Source: Xanthomarina sp035306605
Lineage (GTDB): Bacteria > Bacteroidota > Bacteroidia > Flavobacteriales > Flavobacteriaceae
NCBI GenBank assembly: GCA_035306605.1
Contig: DATGNR010000078.1
DNA: 64,000 nucleotides
Strand: one strand, 5' to 3'
In this document: positions 52,901-61,972 of the stretch, piece by piece
Position numbering within the stretch: position 1 is the first letter of the stretch
Layout of the letters: every line of letters begins with the position of its first letter
The notes under the pieces: generated by a model
The model's database searches: none
Told to the model about the DNA's origin: nothing
Seen by the model: only the letters and a program-made list of their open reading frames with translations
Translations under genes and position numbers: made by a program

Positions 52901-53245
52901 GATTTATTATTTTAATGAGTTTAAAATGATTTCACTTTTATAGCATAAACTTATAAAAGGTTAACATCAAATCTATAAAAAATCATCAGAACCACCTCAT
53001 AAAGAAAGACTTTAAAACACCTTCACCGGATTCGAAGCGGGTAATACCATCCAACCGAAAATCACTTTGACAATAAAAATTTATTATGAAAGGTGAGAAT
53101 ACAATACACCAAGTGTCCTTAGGAGACCTCCTTTAGAAACCAAAGCTCATTTACTTTAGGCAATAAAGTTCAACCTCCCAAATTAATGAGATGAACTAGG
53201 TGCTACGAAGCTAGCACATCTAAGTATGCTACCCCAAAAAGACGT
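52901..53245. other. 345-bp intergenic region
   Basis: No gene is supported. It contains small hairpins (gtgcta / tagcac near 53200-53217, acttta / taaagt near 53154-53170) and a short minus-strand frame without a start. It presumably carries the DUF4870 promoter on its left side and the 3' UTR of the cyclase gene on its right. Confidence 0.45.
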
Positions 53246-54001
53246 TTATGTTAACTCGGTAACTTTATATAAAACGGGCCTACTAGGCGAAGCATCATTT
53301 TCAAATGGAGCTATTTGTATATTCAGAAAGTAAGTACCATCTGCTACAATATTTGGGACAAATATAAACTCAGTGATGGTCGCATCCATTCTAGCTCGTC
53401 CCGAAGTATTCCAAAATGCATGATGAGCCAATAACTCACCATCATCCTTTTCCTTATCGATACTTGGCAAATCTACCAGCAAATGTTTCACCCCTTTTTC
53501 ACGTAAATAAATAGCGGCCTCAGATAATAAATAAGGAGGATTGGTATGAGAATATTGATTGGATAACTTCTCTCGAGTATTAGGAATCGTACGAATAATT
53601 ACAGCCTCACATTTTTTGGTTCCTAAGGCAAACTGAAGTTGTTTTTTAGAAATAACAAAATCCTTTCCTTTTTTTTCTGGCGCGACGGTTATCAACTCTG
53701 CTAAAAAGAAAAACTGTTTTAAATTTTGGTTGATGGAATACACCTTTTCAGTAATATGCCCAACACATTCTGTATGTGTACCATGGGCATGCGGATTAAA
53801 CCATATATTGTTAAAGTTAATATCGGCACCCTCTGCCACACTTGCAATCCATTCGCCTTCTTGAACAGGCTCTATTCTAGGCGCATCTAAATACCAAGCA
53901 TTAACATTGCTTTTTGAAGCCCTAAGTGGAATAGAAATATCCAAAGGTTTTGATAAATCTATTTGATATTTTTCGGATTTGTATTGAATACTTGCAATCA
54001 C
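53246..54001 (-). CDS. Cyclase-family metal-dependent hydrolase (kynurenine-formamidase-like)
   Basis: A 251-residue protein of the cyclase (PF04199-type) family. The metal-binding signature is H71-A-H73-G-T-H76-T-E78. The start is DLSKPLDISIPL, as usual, and a later VKHLLVDLPSIDKEKDDG helps form the active site. Members hydrolyse N-formylkynurenine or related amides. The start codon is GTG at 54001. No tryptophan-catabolism neighbour is present, so the substrate is open. Confidence 0.85.
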   Translation of the reverse strand: MIASIQYKSEKYQIDLSKPLDISIPLRASKSNVNAWYLDAPRIEPVQEGEWIASVAEGADINFNNIWFNPHAHGTHTECVGHITEKVYSINQNLKQFFFLAELITVAPEKKGKDFVISKKQLQFALGTKKCEAVIIRTIPNTREKLSNQYSHTNPPYLLSEAAIYLREKGVKHLLVDLPSIDKEKDDGELLAHHAFWNTSGRARMDATITEFIFVPNIVADGTYFLNIQIAPFENDASPSRPVLYKVTELT

Positions 54002-54177
54002 TTCTACAATATTTTATAGGTAAATAATTTATAAATTAGTTATACAAAGCCCTTATCCCTTATAAGCTAAAAGGACGTCTGGTTTTATATAGACTTGTTT
54101 AATGGTAAAAATTAAATATATAAAATTAGTAAGAACAATAAAAATAGGAACGGCAATATTCTTAAAATTCGGTTTTA

Positions 54178-55383
54178 CTACAGTTTAAATAAATCCGAAG
54201 CAATACCATCGCTTAAAAACTTCCCTTTTTTGGTTATCACTAAATGAGATTCATCAAGATACAACAATCCTTGATGAATATGCTTCTGAGATTGTTCTAA
54301 AAGATACTTTTTATATAGGTCGCCAAAGTCGGTTTCAATTTTTTCTAAAGAAACACCCCAAATAGTTCTTAAACCAGTCATCACATATTCGTTATATTGT
54401 TCTTGAATTGACAAAATCTCTTGGGTACTTGGCAAGCTATTTCCCTCTATACTTTTAATGTATTTGGTATTGTTTGAAACATTCCAACTTCTTATATTTC
54501 CGCAATAGGAATGTGCCGAAGGCCCGATTCCCAAATAGGGTTTACCTTGCCAATAACTGGTATTGTGTTTAGAAAAATAAGAGGGTTTTCCAAAATTAGA
54601 AATCTCATAATGTATAAATCCTTGTTTTTCGGTTTCTAACATCAAATGATTGAAGTGAAGCTGTGCCAATTCATCATCTATAGCCGGATACTTGCCACTT
54701 TTAATAAAAGTATCCAAAGCCGTTTGAGGCTCGACGGTTAAAGCGTAACTAGAAATATGATTCACACCAAAACCAAAAGCAAGTTGAAGATTTTCGTTCC
54801 ATTTCTCCAAGCTCATATTAGGAATCCCATAAATTAAATCAATGGTAATATTCTCGAAGTGTTTGCTTGCTTCAGATAAACAGCGCTTAGACTCGTCTGA
54901 AGTATGAGCGCGATTCATTTGTTTTAAATCGGCTTCAAAAAAGGATTGAATACCTATACTCAACCTGTTTATCCCTATTTTTCTATAGTCTTCAAAAATG
55001 GTCCTTGATTGATCCTGAACAGATGTCAAGTCGTCCGGATTGGCTTCTAAAGTAATTTCGGGATTCTCAATAACTTGATAGTTTTTATATACCTCAGCAA
55101 TCAAAAAACCTAATTCTTCAACGCTTAACAATGAAGGTGTGCCTCCTCCAAAATAAATGGTTTCAACAGCAATATCTTTAAATTCATCTTTACGAAAAAC
55201 CAATTCCTTGGCTAGAGCTTGTACTAAATCATCCTTTTTCTTTAAAGATGTAGAAAAATGAAAGTCGCAATAAAAACAGGCCTGTTTGCAAAATGGAATA
55301 TGAATGTAGATTCCGCCTCCTTTTAACTTCCCCAAAGAGGAAGGGTCTTTACTTAAACGACTAAAATCCATTGTATTCTCCAT
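54178..55383 (-). CDS. hemW: Radical SAM family heme chaperone HemW
   Basis: About 401 residues. The radical SAM cluster motif is PFCKQACFYCDFHFS (CxxxCxxC, with the extra F/H typical of HemW and lacking the HemN cysteine that follows), then YFGGGTPSLL and the HemN C-terminal domain (NEYVMTGLRTIWGVSLE). HemW delivers heme to membrane proteins. The N-terminus carries about 20 extra residues (RLSKDPSSLGKLKGGG) before GIYIHIPFC. ATG at 55383 or 55371 are both possible; TTG at 55392 is also open. Confidence 0.9.
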   Translation of the reverse strand: MENTMDFSRLSKDPSSLGKLKGGGIYIHIPFCKQACFYCDFHFSTSLKKKDDLVQALAKELVFRKDEFKDIAVETIYFGGGTPSLLSVEELGFLIAEVYKNYQVIENPEITLEANPDDLTSVQDQSRTIFEDYRKIGINRLSIGIQSFFEADLKQMNRAHTSDESKRCLSEASKHFENITIDLIYGIPNMSLEKWNENLQLAFGFGVNHISSYALTVEPQTALDTFIKSGKYPAIDDELAQLHFNHLMLETEKQGFIHYEISNFGKPSYFSKHNTSYWQGKPYLGIGPSAHSYCGNIRSWNVSNNTKYIKSIEGNSLPSTQEILSIQEQYNEYVMTGLRTIWGVSLEKIETDFGDLYKKYLLEQSQKHIHQGLLYLDESHLVITKKGKFLSDGIASDLFKL

Positions 55384-55412
55384 ATTTCCCAAAACAATTT
55401 GCTTCTCAGCTC

Positions 55413-55970
55413 CTACGACTTCTTGACCCGATCTTCATTCTGTTTTACAAAACTAGCCCAACCGGAATAACTTTTACCTATTTCAATTTTACCGGCATTA
55501 TAAAAATGACAAACTGCCGCAGCCAAACCATCCATAGAATCGAGGTTTTTTGGCAGTGTTTTAATACCTAACATACTTTGAAGCATTTTAGCCACCTGCT
55601 CTTTACTGGCATTTCCATTTCCAGTAATAGCCATTTTTATTTTTTTAGGTGAATATTCCGTAATAGGAACTTCTCTACTCAAGCCTGCGGCCATAGCAAC
55701 CCCTTGAGCCCGTCCTAACTTAAGCATACTTTGAACGTTCTTTCCAAAGAATGGCGCCTCAATTGCAATTTCGTCTGGATGATGAGTTTCTATAAGTTCA
55801 ATGGTCCGTTCAAAAATAAGTTTTAGCTTTAGATAATGATCGTCGTATTTTTTTAGATCCAACTCGTTTAGCTGCAGAAACTGCATATTTTTTCCAACCA
55901 CTTTTATAAGACCAAATCCCATAATAGTTGTACCTGGATCAATACCTAATATAATTTTTTCTTTGCTCAT
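55413..55970 (-). CDS. ruvC: Crossover junction endodeoxyribonuclease RuvC
   Basis: About 185 residues resolving Holliday junctions. The RNase H-like catalytic acids appear in GIDPGTTIMGFG, AIEAPFFGKNVQSMLKLG and DSMDGLAAAVCH. The ATG at 55970 overlaps the stop of the upstream gene by 1 nt; the longer frame from 55988 adds six unconserved residues. No ruvA or ruvB is adjacent. Confidence 0.94.
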   Translation of the reverse strand: MSKEKIILGIDPGTTIMGFGLIKVVGKNMQFLQLNELDLKKYDDHYLKLKLIFERTIELIETHHPDEIAIEAPFFGKNVQSMLKLGRAQGVAMAAGLSREVPITEYSPKKIKMAITGNGNASKEQVAKMLQSMLGIKTLPKNLDSMDGLAAAVCHFYNAGKIEIGKSYSGWASFVKQNEDRVKKS

Positions 55971-56608
55971 TAATCGCAATAATAACAACCACTTAATGAA
56001 TAAGATATTCCTAGGGTTGCAGTTAATAAATTCCCGTTAAACGAGCCATACCCGTCAGTTACAGGATCGAAATCACTACTAAACCCGTAAATATAGGAGG
56101 TATCTAAATAAATAGTCAATTGATCGGAAATTTTATGGTGGAACTCAATGCCGGCCATGACATTTAAAAACGAGGTTTTATTTTCACCATATTCTCCCAA
56201 TGGTTTAATCATACTAAAACCTGGTCCAACATGAGCAACTATGCCAAAACCAATTGGCAAAAAGTTTATTTTTGAGCTTGGATCGTAAACAAATTGCGCA
56301 TTTATTCTTGAATAGTTTACCTTAAAATAAGGAGAACTAGCATCGTGCGACAAACGGTTAAATCCAAAATCCAATTTAGCGCCAAACTGACTTCTAAACA
56401 TATGCTGCAACCCTAAATTAACGGTTGGAAAATTTATAGGTTTGCCTTCAAAACCACTTACAAATCCACTAGAACTTGGATTATTAATACCAAGAGCAAC
56501 TTGAGCCTTCCACTTACTAGTTTCAGCTTGACTGAATCCAAAAACCGAGATAAATAAAAAAATAACAGAAAGAGTCGTCCTTTTGATGTTTATAAAAAAT
56601 GTATTCAT
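55970..56608 (-). CDS. Outer-membrane beta-barrel-like protein
   Basis: About 212 residues: a signal peptide (TLSVIFLFISVFGFSQ) followed by alternating amphipathic strands (VALGINNPSSSGF, GAKLDFGFNRLSH, FHHKISDQLTIYLDTSYIYGF) and an aromatic C-terminal strand, like small OprW/OmpA-type barrels. Two cysteines end the protein (GCYYCD). It is coupled to ruvC by a 1-nt overlap and divergent from the flippase-like gene. Confidence 0.75.
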   Translation of the reverse strand: MNTFFINIKRTTLSVIFLFISVFGFSQAETSKWKAQVALGINNPSSSGFVSGFEGKPINFPTVNLGLQHMFRSQFGAKLDFGFNRLSHDASSPYFKVNYSRINAQFVYDPSSKINFLPIGFGIVAHVGPGFSMIKPLGEYGENKTSFLNVMAGIEFHHKISDQLTIYLDTSYIYGFSSDFDPVTDGYGSFNGNLLTATLGISYSLSGCYYCD

Positions 56609-56655
56609 AAAACTATATTGTTTAATTTGCGGCAAATAAAGTGCTAAATCTAATA

Positions 56656-57627
56656 ATGCAAAAAACCTTACCCTACAAAACTAATCAATTCTTAATTGTG
56701 CTTCTAAAAATAAGCATTGTAGTTGGTGCATTTTATTTTATTTATCACAGATTAACCACAAACAACCAATTAGACTTTAAAGTTTTTAGTGAGTTTTTAT
56801 CCGAAAACAAGGTGTTTTCAGCAAAAAATACCTTGTTTCTATTCCTTTTAAGCGCTTTTAATTGGATTTTTGAAATTTTAAAATGGAAAGATTTAGTTTC
56901 TGTTTTCAAAAAAATCAGTTTTAAGGAAGGACTTCAACAAACCTTAGGCTCATTAACAGCCTCAATATTTACACCTAATAGAATTGGAGAATATGGCGCC
57001 AAAGCTATTTGTTACAGCTCCGATTTAAGAAAAAAAATAGTCCTTTTAAACTTTCTTGGAAATAGCATGCAAATGCTAGTAACCACAATTTTAGGTCTGA
57101 TTGGCCTATACGTACTCACAACAACCTATCCCTTAGACATTAATTATCATAAAACAGCTAGATTTTTAATTGGTTTATTGGTTATTTCAAGCCTCGTGTT
57201 TTTTGGATGGAAGAAAAAAAACCTTACAATCAAAGGCCTTTCAATTGAAAAACTGGTACTTTTTTTTAGAAAGATTCCTTTTAAACAGTATCTAACTTGT
57301 TTGAACTTCTCCCTCCTGAGGTATTTTATTTTTTCATTCCAATTTTATCTGTTACTTCAGTTGTTTGGAATTGAAATATCCTACAGCAATGCCATGACCA
57401 TTATTACTTCTATGTATTTATTGGCTTCTGTTGTACCATCAATTTTTATATTCGATGTAGTCATTAAAGGCAGTGTGGCAGTTTACCTGTTTTCTTTAGT
57501 TGGCCTTAACGAGTTCACTATTTTATCTGTTGTAACTTGTATGTGGCTTTTAAACTTTGTGCTCCCAAGCATCTTAGGTGCGGTTTTTGTTTTAAATTTT
57601 AAACCTCCTAAAAGCCTCGTCTCATGA
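56656..57627 (+). CDS. Flippase-like/lysylphosphatidylglycerol-synthase-TM family membrane protein
   Basis: About 323 residues with roughly eight hydrophobic helices, resembling the UPF0104/LPG_synthase_TM family: LFLLSAFNWIFEILKW, LTASIFTPNRIGEYGAKAIC and SSMYLLASVVPSIF-like segments. There is no MprF catalytic domain, so a lipid flippase or transporter role is likelier than lysyl transfer. The ATG at 56656 is preferred to the GTG at 56641. It overlaps the next GT2 by 4 nt (ATGA), which suggests they handle the same lipid or glycolipid. Confidence 0.78.
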   Translation: MQKTLPYKTNQFLIVLLKISIVVGAFYFIYHRLTTNNQLDFKVFSEFLSENKVFSAKNTLFLFLLSAFNWIFEILKWKDLVSVFKKISFKEGLQQTLGSLTASIFTPNRIGEYGAKAICYSSDLRKKIVLLNFLGNSMQMLVTTILGLIGLYVLTTTYPLDINYHKTARFLIGLLVISSLVFFGWKKKNLTIKGLSIEKLVLFFRKIPFKQYLTCLNFSLLRYFIFSFQFYLLLQLFGIEISYSNAMTIITSMYLLASVVPSIFIFDVVIKGSVAVYLFSLVGLNEFTILSVVTCMWLLNFVLPSILGAVFVLNFKPPKSLVS

Positions 57628-58748
57628 TTCCCATCATTTTTACAATCACCTTAATATATCTACTTTTAATAGGAAGTTTTATTTATGGTTTCAATAAGGT
57701 TTCGGAATTCAACTTTAAAGAACCCCTAACCAAAACAAATTTTTCTATTATAATTCCCTTTCGGAATGAAGCACAAAACCTACCTGCTTTATTAAACACC
57801 ATTTCAAAATTAAAATATCCTTTATCCAACTTCGAGGTAATTTTTGTTGATGATGCTTCTGAAGATGCTTCCGTTAAAATAATTAAACAGCATCTAGATA
57901 AAACGGAGGTCGATTTCAAAATTTTGCAGAATCAAAGAAGGTCGAAATCCCCAAAAAAAGATGCCATAACAACCGCAATAGAACAAGCTAGCTGCGAATG
58001 GATTTTAACGACAGATGCTGATTGCCTAGTGCCTGAATTGTGGTTGGATATCTATAACAGCTATATTCAAAACACTAAGGCAAACATGATTTCTGGGCCT
58101 GTGGCTTACTACAGCCTTCATTCGTTTTTAGACCGATTTCAAGCCTTTGACTTTTTAAGTTTAATTGGAGCAACCATAGGCGGATTTGGATTAAAAACGC
58201 CCTTTTTAAGCAACGGAGCTAATTTAGCTTACAAAAAAGATTTTTTTAAAACCCTAAATGGTTTTTATGGAAACAACGATATCGCTAGTGGCGACGATGT
58301 GTTTTTATTACAAAAAGCCATAGAAAAACACAGAAATTCCGTCTTGTTTTTAAAAGCAAAAGAAGCGATTGTTTTAACCAAACCGCAACCAGATTTTTCT
58401 AGTTTAAAATCGCAACGCGTTCGTTGGGCTTCAAAAACCACACATTATAAAAACAGTTTCGGAAAACTTACGGGTCTCGTAGTTTTATTAATGAATGCTG
58501 GGTTAATTGCTTACTTGTTGTTTGCTTGCCTAGGAATCTTCAACTTCAAGTTATTACTACTTGTTTTCATTTTAAAATCGAGTATTGACTTTGTTTTACT
58601 ATACAAAACCGCGTCATTTTTTAACCAAAAAAAATTATTCAGAAGCTACCCATTAAGCGCAATATGCTATCCAGCTTTTTCTGTTTACATTGCTTTTATC
58701 GCTATTTTTTCAAGCTATAAATGGAAAGATAGAGCTTATAAAAAATAG
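57624..58748 (+). CDS. Family 2 glycosyltransferase, membrane-anchored
   Basis: A 374-residue GT2 with an N-terminal helix, then IIPFRNEAQNLP, VIFVDDASED, TTDADC, an acidic GDDVFLLQKA and QRVRWASK (the DxD and QxxRW series), then three C-terminal helices. It is probably coupled to the flippase-like protein upstream and acts on the inner membrane face. Sugar and acceptor unknown. Confidence 0.87.
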   Translation: MIPIIFTITLIYLLLIGSFIYGFNKVSEFNFKEPLTKTNFSIIIPFRNEAQNLPALLNTISKLKYPLSNFEVIFVDDASEDASVKIIKQHLDKTEVDFKILQNQRRSKSPKKDAITTAIEQASCEWILTTDADCLVPELWLDIYNSYIQNTKANMISGPVAYYSLHSFLDRFQAFDFLSLIGATIGGFGLKTPFLSNGANLAYKKDFFKTLNGFYGNNDIASGDDVFLLQKAIEKHRNSVLFLKAKEAIVLTKPQPDFSSLKSQRVRWASKTTHYKNSFGKLTGLVVLLMNAGLIAYLLFACLGIFNFKLLLLVFILKSSIDFVLLYKTASFFNQKKLFRSYPLSAICYPAFSVYIAFIAIFSSYKWKDRAYKK

Positions 58749-58801
58749 TGTGCAAATCATTTATTTTTGTTAGATTTACCAGAACAGTAATCCTATATCT
58801 A

Positions 58802-59689
58802 ATGAAAAAGCTCGTCTTTATATTTTGTTTATTTCTATCCTTTTCATCTGTACATGCACAGAAATCATATACCATAAACGGTGAAACCCTTGAGTTAAAA
58901 ACTGAAGTGGAAGGTAATTTAGACCTGTTATGGAATACCATAGATCGCCAATACAGATATTTTGTTAGAACAAAGGACGGTTCCCTTAAAGAATTGGTAA
59001 ACACCAAAAACCCAGAGACTAAAAAACACCAACAAGAATATAAAGTATTATTAAAAGACTTAACACAGGAATACGGTCTATCACCTGATGATGTTAAATT
59101 GACACTGTCGAGCTTAAAGGACTACATCAATATGTACAATTCCACTAGCGACCTTAATTTTAATTACGAACCCAGAGCGAAGTTACAATCACGTTTAGGA
59201 GTTTTTGGCGGATTGACCAATCAACCTTTTGTTGAAAACCTCAACAACACTTCTGTTCCGTTTTTTGGTGCAGAATTTGAAGTTTATAGAGACACCAAAT
59301 TAAGAAACCATGCCGGGTATTTTAATTTAAAAACAGCTTTAGATTCCGACGAATTCGATTACTCGTCTACCCAATTAGGTATAGGATACAGATACCGCTT
59401 TATTAATAAAACCAATTTCAGTGTATATGGGAATCTAACTTTTGTGACTTACAGTTTTTACAAAGGTACCATGCGTTATGACGACCCAGATACCCCAGGT
59501 GCATATATCTATGAAAAACAATCTGATTCAGAAATGAAAGCACCATTTATTTTTGGCTTAGGAGGCGATATCAAAGTAACTAAAAATGGCTACATCACCC
59601 TGGCGTACGACAATTTGTTTGCCTTGTTTTCTGAAAACCAAGGGAATTTTCCAATAGATTTTGCTGTTGGTTTTAAATTCAACTTATAA
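58802..59689 (+). CDS. Exported protein, probable outer-membrane beta-barrel
   Basis: About 295 residues: a signal peptide (LVFIFCLFLSFSSVHAQ), a helical first half (EYKVLLKDLTQEYGLSPDDVKLTL) and a C-terminal half of alternating strands (AEFEVYRDTKLRNHAGYF, LGIGYRYRFINKTNFSVYG, ending FAVGFKFNL) typical of barrels. ATG at 58802 is chosen because the frame from 58748 puts extra residues before the signal peptide. Confidence 0.77.
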   Translation: MKKLVFIFCLFLSFSSVHAQKSYTINGETLELKTEVEGNLDLLWNTIDRQYRYFVRTKDGSLKELVNTKNPETKKHQQEYKVLLKDLTQEYGLSPDDVKLTLSSLKDYINMYNSTSDLNFNYEPRAKLQSRLGVFGGLTNQPFVENLNNTSVPFFGAEFEVYRDTKLRNHAGYFNLKTALDSDEFDYSSTQLGIGYRYRFINKTNFSVYGNLTFVTYSFYKGTMRYDDPDTPGAYIYEKQSDSEMKAPFIFGLGGDIKVTKNGYITLAYDNLFALFSENQGNFPIDFAVGFKFNL

Positions 59690-59692
59690 TAA

Positions 59693-60424
59693 ATGCGTTT
59701 TAACAAAACTTCCAATCCTGCTTTTAACGATTACTTTTGGAAGAATGATACACGCTCAACAGAAAAAATGAGCGTTCGTGGTATTATCTTAAAATCCTTG
59801 TTTTCCATCCTAATCATTGCCTGCTTAGCTGTTTATGTATGGAATCTATATACCTCTGGAACAGACATTTCATGGTATGTTACAGGAGGCATGGTTTCGG
59901 CCCTTGTAATTAGTATAGTAATCTCTGTTAGAACTCAGTGGGCAAAATTTTTAGTACCGCTTTATGCCATAGCTAAAGGATTGTTTCTTGGTGGAATAAA
60001 CAGTTATGCACATGCGCGGTTTCCCGATTTACCGTTTCAAGCGATTGGTGTGACTATTGTTACCTTCTTTGTTATGCTCATCCTCTATCAGACGCGGATA
60101 ATTATAGTTACAAAAAAACTTAGAAGCGTTATTATTGCTGCCTCCCTGAGTATTTTTGTGATTTATATGATTTCATGGATTTTAAGCTTTTTCGGGATTC
60201 AGACTTTCATTTGGGGAACCTCTTGGCTAGCCATTGTTTTCAATGTTCTAGCCGCCATTTTTGCTTCTTTGGCCTTACTTTTAGATTTCGATTATATAGA
60301 AAGCCATAAAAACAAAGCGCCTAAAGATAAAGAATGGCTAGCCACTTGGGGGCTTTTAGTGACACTGGTTTGGTTGTATGTTGAAATTTTAAGACTGATG
60401 AGGAAATTAGCCATCCGATTTTAA
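59693..60424 (+). CDS. Bax inhibitor-1/YccA family membrane protein
   Basis: A 243-residue protein with seven hydrophobic segments and the family start FNKTSNPAFNDYFW. An acidic segment (LLLDFDYIESHKNKAPKDKEW) precedes the last helix, as in BI-1 proteins, where two Asp residues act as the pH sensor of the calcium leak. It is 3 nt after the upstream gene and may share its transcript. Confidence 0.88.
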   Translation: MRFNKTSNPAFNDYFWKNDTRSTEKMSVRGIILKSLFSILIIACLAVYVWNLYTSGTDISWYVTGGMVSALVISIVISVRTQWAKFLVPLYAIAKGLFLGGINSYAHARFPDLPFQAIGVTIVTFFVMLILYQTRIIIVTKKLRSVIIAASLSIFVIYMISWILSFFGIQTFIWGTSWLAIVFNVLAAIFASLALLLDFDYIESHKNKAPKDKEWLATWGLLVTLVWLYVEILRLMRKLAIRF

Positions 60425-60427
60425 GCC

Positions 60428-60904
60428 TTAATTCACTTGAATAATAACCGGCAAGGTAAAAGCTGTTTTTACTTGTTGCCCACGCTTAATAGCTGGGTAA
60501 ATTTCTGGTAAAGAATCTAGGCTGTTCGCAAGAAGCTCGTCAATATTTGGGATTTCATGACGCGTTATAGAATCTACCTTGGCTTCTAATAAAGATAATA
60601 CACCTTTTTCTGAAATTTGAAACTTTATAAAAATCGTGTCATCTATATTTTGAGTTACAACAAGGGTATCTCTCTGAATTTTACTTGTAATAATAGCTGT
60701 TAAGGTATTTTGAAAACAGGCCTTTTTTTCTTCTTTTGAAGCATCGTCATTACAGGATGCAAATGATGGATACTCATCCACATCACTCCAATTAAATGTT
60801 TTTAATTCTTCATTTAAAATAGCGTCTGAAGTTGTTTTCTTGACATCAAAATAATTGCAAGAAACAAGCAATATAAAACCGAAAAAAAGGTACAAATGTT
60901 TCAT
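60428..60904 (-). CDS. Lipoprotein with TonB-C-terminal-like region
   Basis: About 158 residues: a signal with the lipobox LLVSC (Cys near residue 16), then an acidic domain and an end (FQISEKGVLSLLEAKVD...PAIKRGQQVKTAFTLPVII) that resembles the C-terminal repeat of TonB-like energy transducers. ATG at 60904 is chosen. It is convergent with the BI-1 gene (3 nt between stops). Confidence 0.7.
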   Translation of the reverse strand: MKHLYLFFGFILLVSCNYFDVKKTTSDAILNEELKTFNWSDVDEYPSFASCNDDASKEEKKACFQNTLTAIITSKIQRDTLVVTQNIDDTIFIKFQISEKGVLSLLEAKVDSITRHEIPNIDELLANSLDSLPEIYPAIKRGQQVKTAFTLPVIIQVN

Positions 60905-61271
60905 ACACAGAATTAAACCCGAAAAGTACAATATTTTTGATTATTCTACATAAATGCCAGGATTTAAACCTAAAAAAACCGAAGACTTACTTTCGTTTTT
61001 GACTAGGAACCTACTTTTGCCTTTTATTTCTCCTTCATGGAACCAACGAAAAGATGCTGCAAGGTTTCTTTAATTCCTTGCTCGGACCATTTTAGGCAAA
61101 ACAACAAACTCATGTCTGACCCCAACCACCAACCCAATTGAAATAAAACAAGAAGGATTTTTACAACAAAGACCTAGAAGAAACTTGCAGGACACCATAA
61201 TACTGGTATTTGTTTTGAATGTGAAATTTGTAACATACATTTGATATCTTCGTCATATAAAGAAAAAATAT
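60905..61271. other. 367-bp intergenic region with a promoter near its right end
   Basis: No gene is supported. The minus-strand lipoprotein promoter lies at its left, and the DUF456 promoter (61215-61243) at its right. The middle is without repeats or recognised RNA. Confidence 0.45.
61215..61243 (+). promoter_or_regulatory. Bacteroidota promoter for the DUF456 gene
   Basis: TTG at 61215-61217 and TACATTTG at 61236-61243 are separated by 18 bp, close to the consensus -33/-7 spacing. The ATG follows 28 nt after the -7 box. Confidence 0.6.
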
Positions 61272-61781
61272 ATGGACATTCTATTACTTATTCTCGGCTT
61301 CGTATTAATGTTGGTTGGCATTTTAGGTAGCTTTTTACCTGTACTTCCTGGCCCACCTGTAAGTTGGCTTGGTCTGTTATTGCTTCATTTAACGAAGGCC
61401 ATTCCTAGCAATTGGACTTTTTTAGGTATAACCCTAGCCATTGCTTTGATCGTTTTCGCTTTGGATTATATTATTCCTGCCTTAGGGACAAAAAAATTTG
61501 GCGGGAGCAAGTATGGCGTTATTGGGACAACTCTAGGCCTCTTGGTAGCAATTATTTTTCCTGTGTTAGGAGTTTTTGGAATTATAATTTGGCCCTTTGT
61601 TGGTGCTTTTGTTGGAGAATTGTTAAATAGAACAGATTCAAAAACAGCAGCAAAAGCTGCATTTGGTTCCTTTTTAGGCTTTCTAACTGGAACATTTATA
61701 AAATTTCTAGTAGCCGTTATCTATCTCGGATTTTTTATTGTGAAAGCATGGGAACATAAATCCGCACTCTTTAGCTTCTAA
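61272..61781 (+). CDS. DUF456 membrane protein
   Basis: A 169-residue protein with about four to five hydrophobic helices and the family signatures GILGSFLPVLPGPPVSWLGL, KKFGGSKYGVIG and GAFVGELL. The function is unknown. Monocistronic. Confidence 0.88.
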   Translation: MDILLLILGFVLMLVGILGSFLPVLPGPPVSWLGLLLLHLTKAIPSNWTFLGITLAIALIVFALDYIIPALGTKKFGGSKYGVIGTTLGLLVAIIFPVLGVFGIIIWPFVGAFVGELLNRTDSKTAAKAAFGSFLGFLTGTFIKFLVAVIYLGFFIVKAWEHKSALFSF

Positions 61782-61789
61782 CAAAAAGA

Positions 61790-61829
61790 AACCTCATGAC
61801 TCATAAAGATATTATAAGGTCACGAGGTT
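61790..61829 (+). other. Imperfect hairpin after the DUF456 gene
   Basis: aacctcatgac (61790-61800) pairs with gtcacgaggtt (61819-61829) with one mismatch. There is no T-run, so it may be a weak terminator or a 3' end stabiliser. Confidence 0.4.
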
Positions 61830-61972
61830 AGTGTCAATGCTATTATCAACTATTATTTGAGGGATTAATTAATTAGTTGTTGCTAATCCAAATATAGGCC
61901 TTAGCATTCAATTCTATTTACGGGAAATCACAATGGAGGGAAAATTGGATTATTAAATTAAAAACAAGCTCT

